Assembly: GCA_045653805.1 (NCBI GenBank)
Contig: JAZOMF010000006.1
Location: 1-11,277, forward strand
DNA: 11,277 nucleotides
Reading direction: 5' to 3'
Source: SVTX01 sp045653805
Lineage (GTDB): Bacteria > Bacillota > Clostridia > Oscillospirales > CAG-272
Shown here: piece by piece, positions 1-7,291 of the stretch
Layout of the letters: each line of letters starts with the position of its first letter
Position numbering within the stretch: the stretch's first letter is position 1
Notes under the pieces: generated by a model
Told to the model about the DNA's origin: nothing
The model's input: the letters and a program-made list of their open reading frames with translations, nothing else
Database searches by the model: none
Translations under genes and position numbers: made by a program

Positions 1-25
1 AATTGGCAATCGTTTTAGACCGTAG

Positions 26-146
26 GGGACGACGTCCTCGGCGTCCCGTGACGAATATTTTCAAATCAATGAAACGGCGACACCTCATTTGCAAGCAAAT
101 CGGCACCGCCCTACGGTTTTAGGGTGTCGTTATCCCACCGACAAAT
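26..146. repeat. Left copy of a 121-bp intergenic repeat, inverted relative to the copy at 1950-2070
   Basis: Positions 48-146 are the reverse complement of 1950-2048, with two mismatches by eye over 99 bases. The adjoining 22-base block (26-47) recurs at 2049-2070 in the same orientation, not inverted. The repeat is modular: it contains a small hairpin with ATTTGC/GCAAAT arms and a block bounded by GGGACG and CGTCCC. No reading frame is convincing. It lies downstream of the last phage gene in the window. It looks like a dispersed extragenic element of the host, possibly a MITE-like or REP-like sequence, but no terminal repeats or target duplication can be shown. Confidence 0.85.
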
Positions 147-165
147 TAAAATTTGAAATACAACA

Positions 166-184
166 GGGGCGACACGGTCGCCCC
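166..184 (-). terminator. GC-rich hairpin behind the last phage gene
   Basis: A perfect 8-bp stem (GGGGCGAC against GTCGCCCC) with a three-base loop begins 9 bases after the stop codon of the small coiled-coil gene. There is no clear U-tract on the minus strand, so it is either a weak terminator or one more hairpin module of the neighbouring repeat. Confidence 0.35.
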
Positions 185-192
185 CATTTATA

Positions 193-561
193 TCAATTAA
201 CCTCGGCAAATTTTCTCTGCTCGCGCTCGATGAACTCGGCGGTCTTCATATCCTGAATTTCGGATGCGTCAAGCACCAAGGCAAACTTTCGCTTGATCTT
301 CACCCACTCGCCGCGCTTGATAACGCAATTCTGACCGTTCACCGCAACGTAAACGTCATCCTTGTATCGGTCGTTGTCCTTAAAAAGCTTGACCGAAATG
401 TACTCGTTGAGGTATCTCTCATATTCCTCTGCCGCAGCCTTTGCCTTCTCTGCGGCAATTCTCTTCTCACCGCGAAGGATCGCGTTTTCCGCCTCCTTCT
501 CGGCTAACATCTGCTCGTATTCCGCACGAATGGCGGCAATAGTTTCATTCAATTTCGACAT
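193..561 (-). CDS. Small phage protein with N-terminal coiled coil (unknown function)
   Basis: A 122-residue protein starting MSKLNETIAA. I chose the ATG at 561 because AAAGGA sits 5-6 bases before it; the frame is open upstream to 603 but has no such site there. Residues 1-50 are rich in Glu, Ala and Lys and should form a coiled coil. The C-terminal half (YVAVNGQNCVIKRGEWVKI, then a short helix) resembles small proteins that often follow the major capsid gene in phages of Firmicutes, with a pattern of V-NG--Y-I-RG-. It lies 53 bases downstream of the capsid gene on the same strand and is probably a head-associated or head-completion accessory. That role is inferred from position. I do not recognise a named family. 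Confidence 0.8.
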   Translation of the reverse strand: MSKLNETIAAIRAEYEQMLAEKEAENAILRGEKRIAAEKAKAAAEEYERYLNEYISVKLFKDNDRYKDDVYVAVNGQNCVIKRGEWVKIKRKFALVLDASEIQDMKTAEFIEREQRKFAEVN

Positions 562-614
562 ATTTATCCTTTCTTGCAAGCACCCCAAAAGGGGCGCTTG
601 CAATTATTTTATTT

Positions 615-1895
615 TTAAACCGAAGCCGCAGTTTCGATACGGATCATGAACGCCTCGACGAGACGAACAGTAACCTTGGTAGCCTTCCAGCCCACGGTCG
701 CTCTCTGATTGAGAGGGTCGGAGGAGCCTGCGCTACCGAGCTGCTTGACGATATGCTCAAGGCCACCGTCTGCAAGTGCAGTAGTACCGTAAGCGTTCTC
801 ACCGAAGATGAGAGTTGCATAAACATCTCTGCCCTCGTTACCTGCCTCACCGGGATAGATGATGGCATTTGCATCGCAGGAAACGGATGCCGCAGTCGCC
901 TTGGTGCTGTCGGTTGCAAGGGTCATAGTGTTTGCGGTGTTAGAGGAAACGTAATATTTCACGCCACCAATAAGCACTTCTCTGCCAACCAGCTCGCCGT
1001 TGGTTACAGTGCCACCGCTGAACTTGACAGTAGCAGACGCGGTAGCCTTTTCGCTTACCTTGAGAGTTCTCGCATCAGCCGCAAGATCCTCGGCGTGGAA
1101 CACCTTTGCCTCGGTGCTTTCGATAAAGCGAACACCCTCGATTTTACCGATCTCACCCTCAAAAATAGCAGAGGGCTCGGCATACTGGTGAGGGTATCTC
1201 CAGTTAGGGTCACTCATAAGGTCGTAAGCGCAGTCGGGATGAATAATAGCAACGAAGGCGCCGTCGATCTTCTCGGCATTCTGATTCTTGAGGAATCTTA
1301 CCGCCTTGCGGATGCCGTCAACGGTGAGGTAGTGGTTTTCACCCTCGCCCTTGCCGCCTGTAAGTTGGCAACGTGCGCTGACCTGACCCTCGCCGTACTG
1401 AACGTTAGTACCGCCCACAAGCACCTCACGGGAGATGGTGTCAAGAGTTCTGCCTGCCTGAGAACCGAGAAGCTTGGTCGCCATGCAAAGATTGTTGTCG
1501 ATAGCGGTCATAAGAAGAAGGTCGGTAAGCTCAACGTAGCCGCCGTACTGCGCAACGGTAGCGTTTACAATACCCATATTGATGGTCTGACCGGTAGGAG
1601 TAACGCCCTCAGCAATGGGATTGGTAAGCTTGGGCAGGGGATCGTACTTGCGGAACTGGACACTCTTGCCGCCGCCTGTGGGAATAGTATGCTTCTGCGC
1701 GAAACGATCGTGAACGAGAGCAGGCTCGGCGTTGTCGATAAGATAATCGGAGTAGTAGGTTCTCATCTCGGGAGAGAGACCCTCGCCGTCCTTGTAAGGG
1801 TCAACCTGACCGTTCTTTACGTTGATCTCACCCTCGGTGCCAAGCACCTTTTCGCCAGCTCCAAAGAGCTGAATGTTAAAATTGAAAAATTCCAT
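615..1895 (-). CDS. Major capsid protein, N4-gp56-like
   Basis: A 426-residue structural protein that would form the phage shell. The segment from about 55 to 165 (GGGKSVQFRKYDPLP, then NPIAEGVTP, then YGGYVELTDLL) and RDVYATLIFGENAYG near 356-370 are typical of N4-gp56-family capsid proteins. The length suits an HK97-fold capsid. The N terminus reads MEFFNFNIQLFGAGE. Residues 5-12 resemble the LNLQFFA site that Prp protease cleaves in ribosomal protein L27 and in some staphylococcal phage capsid and scaffold proteins, so cleavage after Phe11 is predicted. A Thr/Ser/Val-rich stretch at roughly 267-349 looks like an inserted beta domain. The gene follows the scaffold gene but is separated from it by a repeat of over 200 bp. 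A weak AAAGGA site lies about 12 bases before the ATG. Confidence 0.92.
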   Translation of the reverse strand: MEFFNFNIQLFGAGEKVLGTEGEINVKNGQVDPYKDGEGLSPEMRTYYSDYLIDNAEPALVHDRFAQKHTIPTGGGKSVQFRKYDPLPKLTNPIAEGVTPTGQTINMGIVNATVAQYGGYVELTDLLLMTAIDNNLCMATKLLGSQAGRTLDTISREVLVGGTNVQYGEGQVSARCQLTGGKGEGENHYLTVDGIRKAVRFLKNQNAEKIDGAFVAIIHPDCAYDLMSDPNWRYPHQYAEPSAIFEGEIGKIEGVRFIESTEAKVFHAEDLAADARTLKVSEKATASATVKFSGGTVTNGELVGREVLIGGVKYYVSSNTANTMTLATDSTKATAASVSCDANAIIYPGEAGNEGRDVYATLIFGENAYGTTALADGGLEHIVKQLGSAGSSDPLNQRATVGWKATKVTVRLVEAFMIRIETAASV

Positions 1896-1949
1896 ATTTT
1901 TTAAATTCCTTTCTGTTTTGTGGTTTTGTGGTTGATTAAATAAATTTTG

Positions 1950-2070
1950 ATTTGTCGATGGGATAACGACACCCTAAAACCGTAGGGCGGTGCCGATTTG
2001 TTTGCAAATGAGGTGTCGCCGTTTCATTGATTTGAAAATATTCGTCACGGGACGACGTCCTCGGCGTCCC
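1950..2070. repeat. Right copy of the 121-bp intergenic repeat, between capsid and scaffold genes
   Basis: Positions 1950-2048 are the reverse complement of 48-146, with two mismatches. The 22-base block 2049-2070 is a direct copy of 26-47. With the first copy it brackets the capsid gene and the small downstream gene. A repeat of this kind inside a phage head operon is unexpected, because such operons rarely carry gaps of more than a few dozen bases. Confidence 0.85.
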
Positions 2071-2163
2071 GCTCGTTAAATTTAAATGTTCGTTAATGGG
2101 AGGAGCAAGCCCCTCTCCTACGGCGTATGGTGTCGCCCCTCTCACCGATAAACATCAATTTAT
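2071..2163. repeat. Further modules of the intergenic repeat element
   Basis: This stretch continues the non-coding insert up to the end of the scaffold gene. It contains a word-rich GC block (GGAGGAGCAAGCCCCTCTCC and flanks) and ends with an 18-base sequence at 2145-2162. The reverse complement of that sequence occurs exactly at 11016-11033, beyond ftsZ. The shared end suggests that both places hold members of one dispersed repeat family. Confidence 0.6.
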
Positions 2164-2706
2164 TTAAAACTTTATCTTCTCTCCCCCTGCGGCGCGTTTG
2201 GCTAATTTTGCACGCTCATCTCGGGAGAGCTTGGACACATCAAAGGCGGCGGAGATGCGATGAGCAACGGTTGCGTTCTCGGTTGGGCGAAGCTTTTTCG
2301 CTCTTATCTCACTGACAACCCTTTCCTCGGTCTCCTTTATTGCCTTCTCGATCTCGGAGCGCAAAAGCGCATCAAATTCCGCGATCCTCTCGCTGTTTTC
2401 GGCACTCTGCGCATCCTTTTTGGCAACGTCCTCCTCAAGAAGCTTGTATCGCTCCTCCATTATCTTATATTTTCGGAAGCGACGATTGATAAGCCTCTGT
2501 GTGTCCTCGGCATAAAAGCTCTTGAATCTGCCCTTCATAAGGGCGTCGTATTCCTCACGCTCGGTGAAGAAATCCTCTTTTTCCACCTCTACCGCACTCT
2601 CGGTATCGGTCTCCTCGGTCGTCTCACCGATATTTTGTATCTCGTCATAGATGACGGTGTCATTATTATCGGGTCTAATGCCCATATCATTTCTATTTTC
2701 TTCCAT
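2164..2706 (-). CDS. Phage scaffold protein
   Basis: A 180-residue, strongly charged protein. The first 50 residues are acidic (TEETDTESAVEVEKEDFF). Residues 50-145 are long charged helices expected to form coiled coils (LMKGRFKSFYAEDTQRLINRRF, RYKLLEEDVAKK). The end is short and basic (AKRAAGGEKIKF). This layout fits internal scaffolds of Firmicutes phages, where the basic tail binds the capsid. It lies between the protease and the capsid gene, the usual place for a scaffold. No Prp-like cleavage word is visible at its N terminus, unlike the capsid protein. The start ATG has AAAGGA about 14 bases upstream, which is long. Family assignment rests on composition and position. Confidence 0.8.
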   Translation of the reverse strand: MEENRNDMGIRPDNNDTVIYDEIQNIGETTEETDTESAVEVEKEDFFTEREEYDALMKGRFKSFYAEDTQRLINRRFRKYKIMEERYKLLEEDVAKKDAQSAENSERIAEFDALLRSEIEKAIKETEERVVSEIRAKKLRPTENATVAHRISAAFDVSKLSRDERAKLAKRAAGGEKIKF

Positions 2707-2730
2707 AGGTAAAACGTAATCCTTTCCACA

Positions 2731-2744
2731 CTTAACGTGTTAAG
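2731..2744. promoter_or_regulatory. Inverted repeat CTTAAC-GT-GTTAAG before the scaffold gene
   Basis: A 14-base inverted repeat overlaps the stop codon of the protease gene and lies in the 33-base gap before scaffold. Its half-sites are the same six-base words seen in the repressor region at 7245-7260, 7568-7573, 7655-7660 and 7848-7853, though arranged in the opposite sense. It may be a repressor site or chance. There is no U-tract to suggest a terminator. Confidence 0.3.
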
Positions 2745-3084
2745 CTTTATAGCGCACGCTCGGAGGATTCATCCTCCAACGCCATGCACCGATATTGACC
2801 TTGAGGTTTTCGGGATACTCGCATCCGATCTGCCAAAGTCCGAGGCAGGCAAGCTGGAGATATGACTCACAGCTCTTGTCACATTCGATGTCTGCAAGAC
2901 CGCTTTTGACCTCGTTGACCTTAAAGCTACCCATCTTAAAATTGAGCAGATAGCCGCACAAAGCATAAAATATTCCCGATACCGAGGCGCAAACTATATC
3001 CTCGCCGCCTGCCGAGTACCCTGAATGTCCCTCTATGCGAAGTCTGAATCCTTTAGCTGTCTGCGTAAAATCAGCAACTATCAT
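2740..3084 (-). CDS. Prp-family cysteine protease in the phage head operon
   Basis: A 114-residue protein with the signature of the ribosomal-processing cysteine protease Prp: EGHSGYSAGGEDIVCASVS at residues 18-36. This supplies the expected catalytic His20 and Cys32, spaced as in the staphylococcal enzyme. In Firmicutes Prp removes the short N-terminal extension of ribosomal protein L27, and in Staphylococcus it also trims capsid and scaffold proteins of some phages. Here the gene overlaps the portal stop codon (ATGA) and precedes scaffold and capsid, exactly where tailed phages carry a prohead protease. The most likely role is trimming the capsid protein, whose N terminus has a matching site. 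The cellular copy of prp normally sits between rplU and rpmA, so this is probably a phage-borne paralogue. Family assignment is firm; the phage role is inferred. Confidence 0.88.
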   Translation of the reverse strand: MIVADFTQTAKGFRLRIEGHSGYSAGGEDIVCASVSGIFYALCGYLLNFKMGSFKVNEVKSGLADIECDKSCESYLQLACLGLWQIGCEYPENLKVNIGAWRWRMNPPSVRYKA

Positions 3085-4625
3085 GCCTGTGTCTCTCCTG
3101 AAAGATACTCGGAGCGGATGGTTGCCTTGAGGTTTTCAACGCCCTCAAAGTCCATAAGCTCAAGCATCATAAGCGTTTCTGCGGCGTGTTCACGCTTGAA
3201 TGCCCCTGCCGAATAAAGCTCTTTGGCAAATTCGTTTCTCTGCGCCGACTCTGTGGGAGATTTCTTGGTAGCACTGACCTCAATATCGAAATAGGGACGT
3301 CTGCCATCATCGTGAGTCAAATCCTTACCGCAAAAACCGAGATAATCAATTCCGCCACCCTCTCCTGCGATGCGGAAAACTCTCTTTTCGGTATAAAATT
3401 GACGTATAAGCTCGATAATCAGCGAGATCATCTTAATGTATGCACGGAAGGTTTCCTCAATGCCATCTCTCGACGATTTAGCACCTGCCTCACGCAAAAT
3501 ACTGATCGCACTCGCCGCGGTAACACTACCCGAATATCCGCCCTGTGAAACGTCGCGGGATCCGGTAACCTCCTTAAGCTCCTCGATCTTCATGCGCTTG
3601 GCATCAATTACCGAATCGTCGATTGGGTTGATCTCTATCTGACGAAGCTTTTCCTCGTCAATATCTCCCTCTACTTCTACGATACTGCGGCTCAGGTCGA
3701 GAAACTCTCGCTCATTTACACCAAGGCTTCGCTTTGCCCAGAATCTGACCTTGCTCGCCCAATCGGTATAATTGAGCATATCACGATCGATACGATTGAT
3801 GTACTGCTGGATCTCGTCCGAGATTGAAATAAGACCGAAGCCACAAACGCCACCGGTGGGATAAAGTCGGTCAAAGACCACAGGGTAAAGCCCGTGATGA
3901 TACCAGCCGCCCTTAGATGCAGGGTCATTTTCCGAGCTGTACAGCACGCGATCGCCCACAAACTTGCAAAGATGAAGGATGCTTGAACCGTCGCTTTGAG
4001 GCTTTTTATAGTACCAATCCACCATCAAAAGCTTGCCGTCACCGCCAACACCAAGAGATGAGCGCAGGGATCCGTCGCTTTCCTGCACGTCCTTGGCGTT
4101 AAAGCCGTAGAGCGCCTCAAGCTCCTCCCTGTCGCAAAGCTTGACGATAAAAAGATCCTTGGAATCCTGCACGTCAGAGGCACCCATTTCCCAGAAAATG
4201 TCCGAGATAGGGATGGCACGGATGTCAATATCTCCCAGTCCGTATTCAAGGGAATTGTTCCAGAAAACACCGTAGGCGGCAGTGCCGTGCTTAAGCTTTT
4301 CCCATGAGTTGTCAGAATACACCTGTTCAAAATCACAGCGTCCTGTAATAACGGGAATTATTTTGGAAAGCGCCGCTGCATAGCCCTCGTCACGCTTTTC
4401 ACGGGGCAGACATACACAGGTGGGAATGCTCTCTATAACATCAGCGTGCTTATTTATCACGCTGTTAAATATCCACGAGCCACCTTCACCGCCCGAGTAG
4501 ATACCGCTCCAGACCTCTCTCTCTCTCCCAAGTCTTGCCTCCAGATCTCTCTTTTCGCGTTTATATTTTATAAGGGTAGAGATCGCGTAAGAGATGTCGG
4601 GAAGCGCTTTACTGTTTTTCTTCAT
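3081..4625 (-). CDS. Phage portal protein
   Basis: A 514-residue protein encoded directly after the large terminase, the standard position for the portal, the dodecameric ring through which DNA enters the head. Features consistent with portals are the helical N-terminal region, the segment with NSWEKLKHGTAAYGVFWNN (about residues 106-124), the core with GFGLISISDEIQQYINRIDRDML (about 260-283), and the helical clip and crown region with GGYSGSVTAASAISILREAGAK. It appears related to the SPP1 gp6-like class, but I assign the subfamily only tentatively. AAAGGA lies about 10 bases before the ATG, and 25 bases separate it from the terminase. The last codons overlap the start of the protease gene, which implies translational coupling. 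Confidence 0.88.
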   Translation of the reverse strand: MKKNSKALPDISYAISTLIKYKREKRDLEARLGREREVWSGIYSGGEGGSWIFNSVINKHADVIESIPTCVCLPREKRDEGYAAALSKIIPVITGRCDFEQVYSDNSWEKLKHGTAAYGVFWNNSLEYGLGDIDIRAIPISDIFWEMGASDVQDSKDLFIVKLCDREELEALYGFNAKDVQESDGSLRSSLGVGGDGKLLMVDWYYKKPQSDGSSILHLCKFVGDRVLYSSENDPASKGGWYHHGLYPVVFDRLYPTGGVCGFGLISISDEIQQYINRIDRDMLNYTDWASKVRFWAKRSLGVNEREFLDLSRSIVEVEGDIDEEKLRQIEINPIDDSVIDAKRMKIEELKEVTGSRDVSQGGYSGSVTAASAISILREAGAKSSRDGIEETFRAYIKMISLIIELIRQFYTEKRVFRIAGEGGGIDYLGFCGKDLTHDDGRRPYFDIEVSATKKSPTESAQRNEFAKELYSAGAFKREHAAETLMMLELMDFEGVENLKATIRSEYLSGETQA

Positions 4626-4650
4626 ATATAATTATCCTTTCTGAAAATAG

Positions 4651-6141
4651 TTATCTGTATCGTGCGCGGAGCTGATATTTTTCTCGTCCCACCGCCAGCG
4701 ATAAAGGATCGGGCTCGGCAAGAATAATTTCCCTATCCCCCGTTCTTTTTGCGGCGGGAATAGGACGCTCCATACACATATACCTCAGCTCGTCGTAGAT
4801 GTGATCCTCCATAGTGGTATCAACGTCCTCTACGTCGCTTGAGCTGTAAACGAGGCAGGGGAAGGTACGGATAAACTGCCGACATGTGGAAAAGACGTAT
4901 AGCCTCGGCATACCGCGCTCGTCAAAGGCAAGGCGGTTATGTATCTGCTGCTTTCCCGCAATTCGCGAGTTGTCCGCCCTATCCCAATAAACGCACTGCT
5001 TCTCCATAATGTCGCCAATACTCTCACCGCCACTCTTCTGATATATTGCGGGGTCGGCAACACCTCGGATAGCTCTGCCTTTAAGGTTTTCGTCCTCGTT
5101 TTCGATCCTTTTTATCTCGGAAGCAACCCTCGCCGCCTCCCATCTCACGCCCTCATTTGGGGTCTTGGTGCATCCGTACAGCTCGCGGATGCGATAGAGT
5201 GTGCCGTCCTTGTCCTCGGCATACCAGCCCACCGAAAAGGGGCGCGAATATCCCCAGTCAAAGCTGCGATAGACTCGCCAATCGCGAGGTATCTCAAAGG
5301 GAGAAATAACGTGAGTTTCGGTTCTGTCCAGATATCTCTCAGGATTGTTTCTCCACTCGGTAAAGACCTGACCCGAAAAACCGTCCCAGTCACCGTAAAG
5401 CAAAGCCGCTCGCTCGGCATCGGGAAGGGACGCCAGCCGTGTCAGATATTCGGGATCATTTTGGAGAAGTATTTTGTTATCGAAGATAGTGCTTGGCACA
5501 AATATTCTGGACTTTCTTCTCTCCTCCTCGTGCCCATCGGGAAAGCGAACCTTCACCGTTTCCCAGATCGTAGTCATAGGTGGTGCAGGCGTGACAAATC
5601 GCTCCTTTACCCAGCCATGCCCAATGCCGCCCGGATTCGCCTGGGCTCGCATATAACACCTCGTTCCCGCACCGCTGGGGCGGTTTCGAGAGAAAAGATA
5701 GCTGTATTCGTCATAGGTAAATTGAGTCAGCTCGTCGAAATCTATAAAATCGTATCGCTTACCTTGATAATTATAACGGTCATCGGTGTGCGCCAGTGAC
5801 CCAAAATAAATTCTGGCTCCCGAGGGAAAGCGCCAAAAATGCTTACTTTCGTTATATACCGCATCGGGAAAGGCCGCCGAGTAGATAGCGTGGGAACGGT
5901 CGATAAGCTCCGAGAGTTGTGGGTAGGTCTTTCGCAGGATAAGTCCGCGATAATGGGGAATGTTTACCTGCCTCAACGCCTCAGCCAGTGCGCAATCACT
6001 CTTTCCTCCGCCCGCCGCACCGCCGTAAAGTGCCTCGTCCTCAAGCCGCCGCATAAATTCGATCTGACGGGGCTGAGGTCGCCATATAACACGCCTCGGC
6101 GTGTCTATTTCTCGCTTTTTGTAAAGCTCCAAGGTAGCCAT
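4651..6141 (-). CDS. terL: Phage terminase large subunit
   Basis: The DNA-packaging motor, with an N-terminal ATPase and a C-terminal nuclease. Counting from the ATG at 6141, the Walker A motif GGAAGGGKSD lies at 40-49, and Walker B FIDFDE at 132-137 contains the catalytic Glu137. A motif III-like segment RAQANPGG follows at 165-172. The RNase H-like nuclease shows its acidic residues at FDWGY (Asp295), GVADPAI (Asp363) and EDHIYDELRY (near 445-454). At 496 residues it has normal length and appears complete. I prefer ATG 6141 over the TTG at 6153, which would overlap the terS stop, because GAGG lies six bases before the ATG. It follows terS and precedes the portal gene, as in most tailed phages. 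Confidence 0.95.
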   Translation of the reverse strand: MATLELYKKREIDTPRRVIWRPQPRQIEFMRRLEDEALYGGAAGGGKSDCALAEALRQVNIPHYRGLILRKTYPQLSELIDRSHAIYSAAFPDAVYNESKHFWRFPSGARIYFGSLAHTDDRYNYQGKRYDFIDFDELTQFTYDEYSYLFSRNRPSGAGTRCYMRAQANPGGIGHGWVKERFVTPAPPMTTIWETVKVRFPDGHEEERRKSRIFVPSTIFDNKILLQNDPEYLTRLASLPDAERAALLYGDWDGFSGQVFTEWRNNPERYLDRTETHVISPFEIPRDWRVYRSFDWGYSRPFSVGWYAEDKDGTLYRIRELYGCTKTPNEGVRWEAARVASEIKRIENEDENLKGRAIRGVADPAIYQKSGGESIGDIMEKQCVYWDRADNSRIAGKQQIHNRLAFDERGMPRLYVFSTCRQFIRTFPCLVYSSSDVEDVDTTMEDHIYDELRYMCMERPIPAAKRTGDREIILAEPDPLSLAVGREKYQLRARYR

Positions 6142-6149
6142 AAAACACC

Positions 6150-6656
6150 TCAATCCTCGGGCACGGGATCTATCATGTCTGCCGTGGGAAGCTCAAGAAC
6201 TCCGCTTTCGTCTTCCACAAGAGCAGCACTTGCCCTCTCGTTTGACTCGAGCCAGCTATCACCTTGACGGTTCTTGAGCCAAAATTTCTCGGCACTCAAG
6301 TCTGGCGGAACGTAGGTTTCGTCAACACCCGTCGCCAGCTCCTCATATTCGCGAAGCTTTTTACCTGTTTCGGGATCAAACTCCACTCTTTTAAGCTTGT
6401 AGGTCTTTTGAACGCCTACGTTGAAGCCCACGGCTCGCTTGTGAAGTGCCTGAATGACTAAAAAATCCGATTCGCTCTTGCCAAGGCGTACCGCCTCGTC
6501 AAATTCGGGATACTTCTTTCGCCACAAGCGAAACACCGATGGCTCAATGCCGCATCGAAATGCTATCTCATCGTCATTTTCGCTCATTTCCGCCGCGCGG
6601 CGCACAAATTCTGGACCGTAGCGCTGGTACCAAACCCGAAACTTAGCCTCGGACAT
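6150..6656 (-). CDS. terS: Phage terminase small subunit
   Basis: A 168-residue DNA-recognition subunit that would bind the packaging site and recruit the large subunit. Residues 18-60 form a helix-turn-helix-like region (MSENDDEIAFRCGIEPSVF, RLWRKKYPEFDEAV), followed by an oligomerisation region (ALHKRAVGF). A late segment, FWLKNRQGDSWLE, is a motif widely seen in small terminases of Firmicutes phages. AAGGAG lies seven bases before the ATG. It starts within the 3' end of the preceding small gene and abuts terL. Confidence 0.88.
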   Translation of the reverse strand: MSEAKFRVWYQRYGPEFVRRAAEMSENDDEIAFRCGIEPSVFRLWRKKYPEFDEAVRLGKSESDFLVIQALHKRAVGFNVGVQKTYKLKRVEFDPETGKKLREYEELATGVDETYVPPDLSAEKFWLKNRQGDSWLESNERASAALVEDESGVLELPTADMIDPVPED

Positions 6657-6984
6657 CAGCGCACTCCTTATTCTCGAGAGATTCAGGCGCGCACTCGCCG
6701 CTGTTTGTATCGCTGCATTTGCATTCCGTTTCTTTTACGTTTTTACTAATGGAAATGACGTAATCGCCGCCCTCCACTCGCACGCTTGCAACATACTTTC
6801 CGATGGCATTTTTTATCTTCTCCCTTGATATCTTCGCGCCGCCGCGCTCGTCAATAAGAGATGCCACGTATGCCGAAAGTATGGAATTAGTCTCGTCGAG
6901 TGCATGTGATTTGGCACGCTCATCTCTCAACTGGCGGTTTTTGAATCTCAATAAGCCGCCAACCAATTTATTTGTTAACTTCAT
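6643..6984 (-). CDS. Small phage protein of unknown function
   Basis: A 113-residue protein, MKLTNKLVGG onward, not recognised. It is basic and helical in its first half (RFKNRQLRDERAK, then DETNSILSAYVASLI). A lysine-rich region (SREKIKNAIGKYVASVRVEGGDYVISISK) looks like a helix followed by two beta strands. The tail is acidic with four Cys (CKCSDTNSGEC, KEC). A good ribosome site, AAGGAA, lies about eight bases before the ATG. It overlaps the gene before by 17 bases and terS by 14, so it belongs to the same translationally coupled operon. Position suggests a packaging accessory, but this is speculative. Confidence 0.75.
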   Translation of the reverse strand: MKLTNKLVGGLLRFKNRQLRDERAKSHALDETNSILSAYVASLIDERGGAKISREKIKNAIGKYVASVRVEGGDYVISISKNVKETECKCSDTNSGECAPESLENKECADVRG

Positions 6985-7207
6985 CGGAAAATTTCCTTTC
7001 GTAATAATATTTGTCCATCACCCTTTTGAAAGCGCAATCGTTGTAGGCGGTGGGATGTGCACAAAAAGCATAAATTATTTCGCGGCGTGCGATCCTGTCG
7101 GGAAATTTGAATCGCGCACACTCGCAGCTGATAGCCTTTTTATCCTTCATCGATTGCAGATAAGGGCAAGTTCCTTGAATTGCCAAAGTTTCAACCTTTC
7201 CGTCCAT
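6968..7207 (-). CDS. Small Cys-rich phage protein, first gene of the operon
   Basis: A 79-residue protein with five Cys (CPYLQS at 14-19, CEC at 28-30, FCAHPTAYNDC at 48-58) that could bind a metal ion, although the spacing does not match a zinc finger that I recognise. The ATG has only a poor GGGG stretch immediately upstream, and translation may be weak or start elsewhere. It is the first gene of the minus-strand phage operon and lies about 60 bases beyond the terminator of the upstream structured RNA. Function unknown. Its overlap with the next gene supports it being real. Confidence 0.65.
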   Translation of the reverse strand: MDGKVETLAIQGTCPYLQSMKDKKAISCECARFKFPDRIARREIIYAFCAHPTAYNDCAFKRVMDKYYYERKFSDEVNK

Positions 7208-7244
7208 TCCCCATCAGGCATAGGCAATGGACATTTATATTAAT

Positions 7245-7260
7245 GTTAAGTTTGCTTAAC
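7245..7260. promoter_or_regulatory. Operator-like inverted repeat upstream of the phage operon
   Basis: A perfect pair of half-sites, GTTAAG-TTTG-CTTAAC, lies 38 bases before the first phage gene. The ten bases TTTGCTTAAC at 7251-7260 recur exactly at 7844-7853, between the -35 and -10 boxes of the repressor promoter. It is a likely binding site for the repressor encoded at 7945-8565. Confidence 0.5.
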
Positions 7261-7269
7261 CCTTGATGT

Positions 7270-7291
7270 AAAAAAATAAAACCCGAAGGTT
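7270..7291 (-). terminator. UUCG-loop terminator of the structured RNA
   Basis: On the minus strand, a 4-bp stem AACC/GGTT closed by a UUCG tetraloop is followed by TTATTTTTTT. The stem is short, so read-through into the phage operon is conceivable. Confidence 0.65.

Noticed and set aside
753..1904. 383-residue open frame antisense to the capsid gene
   Set aside because: It is a shadow of the capsid gene. It matches no family, while the opposite strand encodes a clear N4-gp56 capsid protein.
26..2070. Composite transposon carrying the capsid gene
   Set aside because: There is no transposase, the repeats do not resemble insertion-sequence ends, and no target duplication is visible.
4939..5799. 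286-residue open frame antisense to the large terminase
   Set aside because: The terminase motifs on the other strand are unambiguous, and the antisense product is not protein-like.
193..7207. Capsid-encoding phage satellite (cf-PICI-like)
   Set aside because: Gene content would fit, but the left part is cut off and no satellite integrase or regulator is seen. An ordinary prophage explains it equally well.
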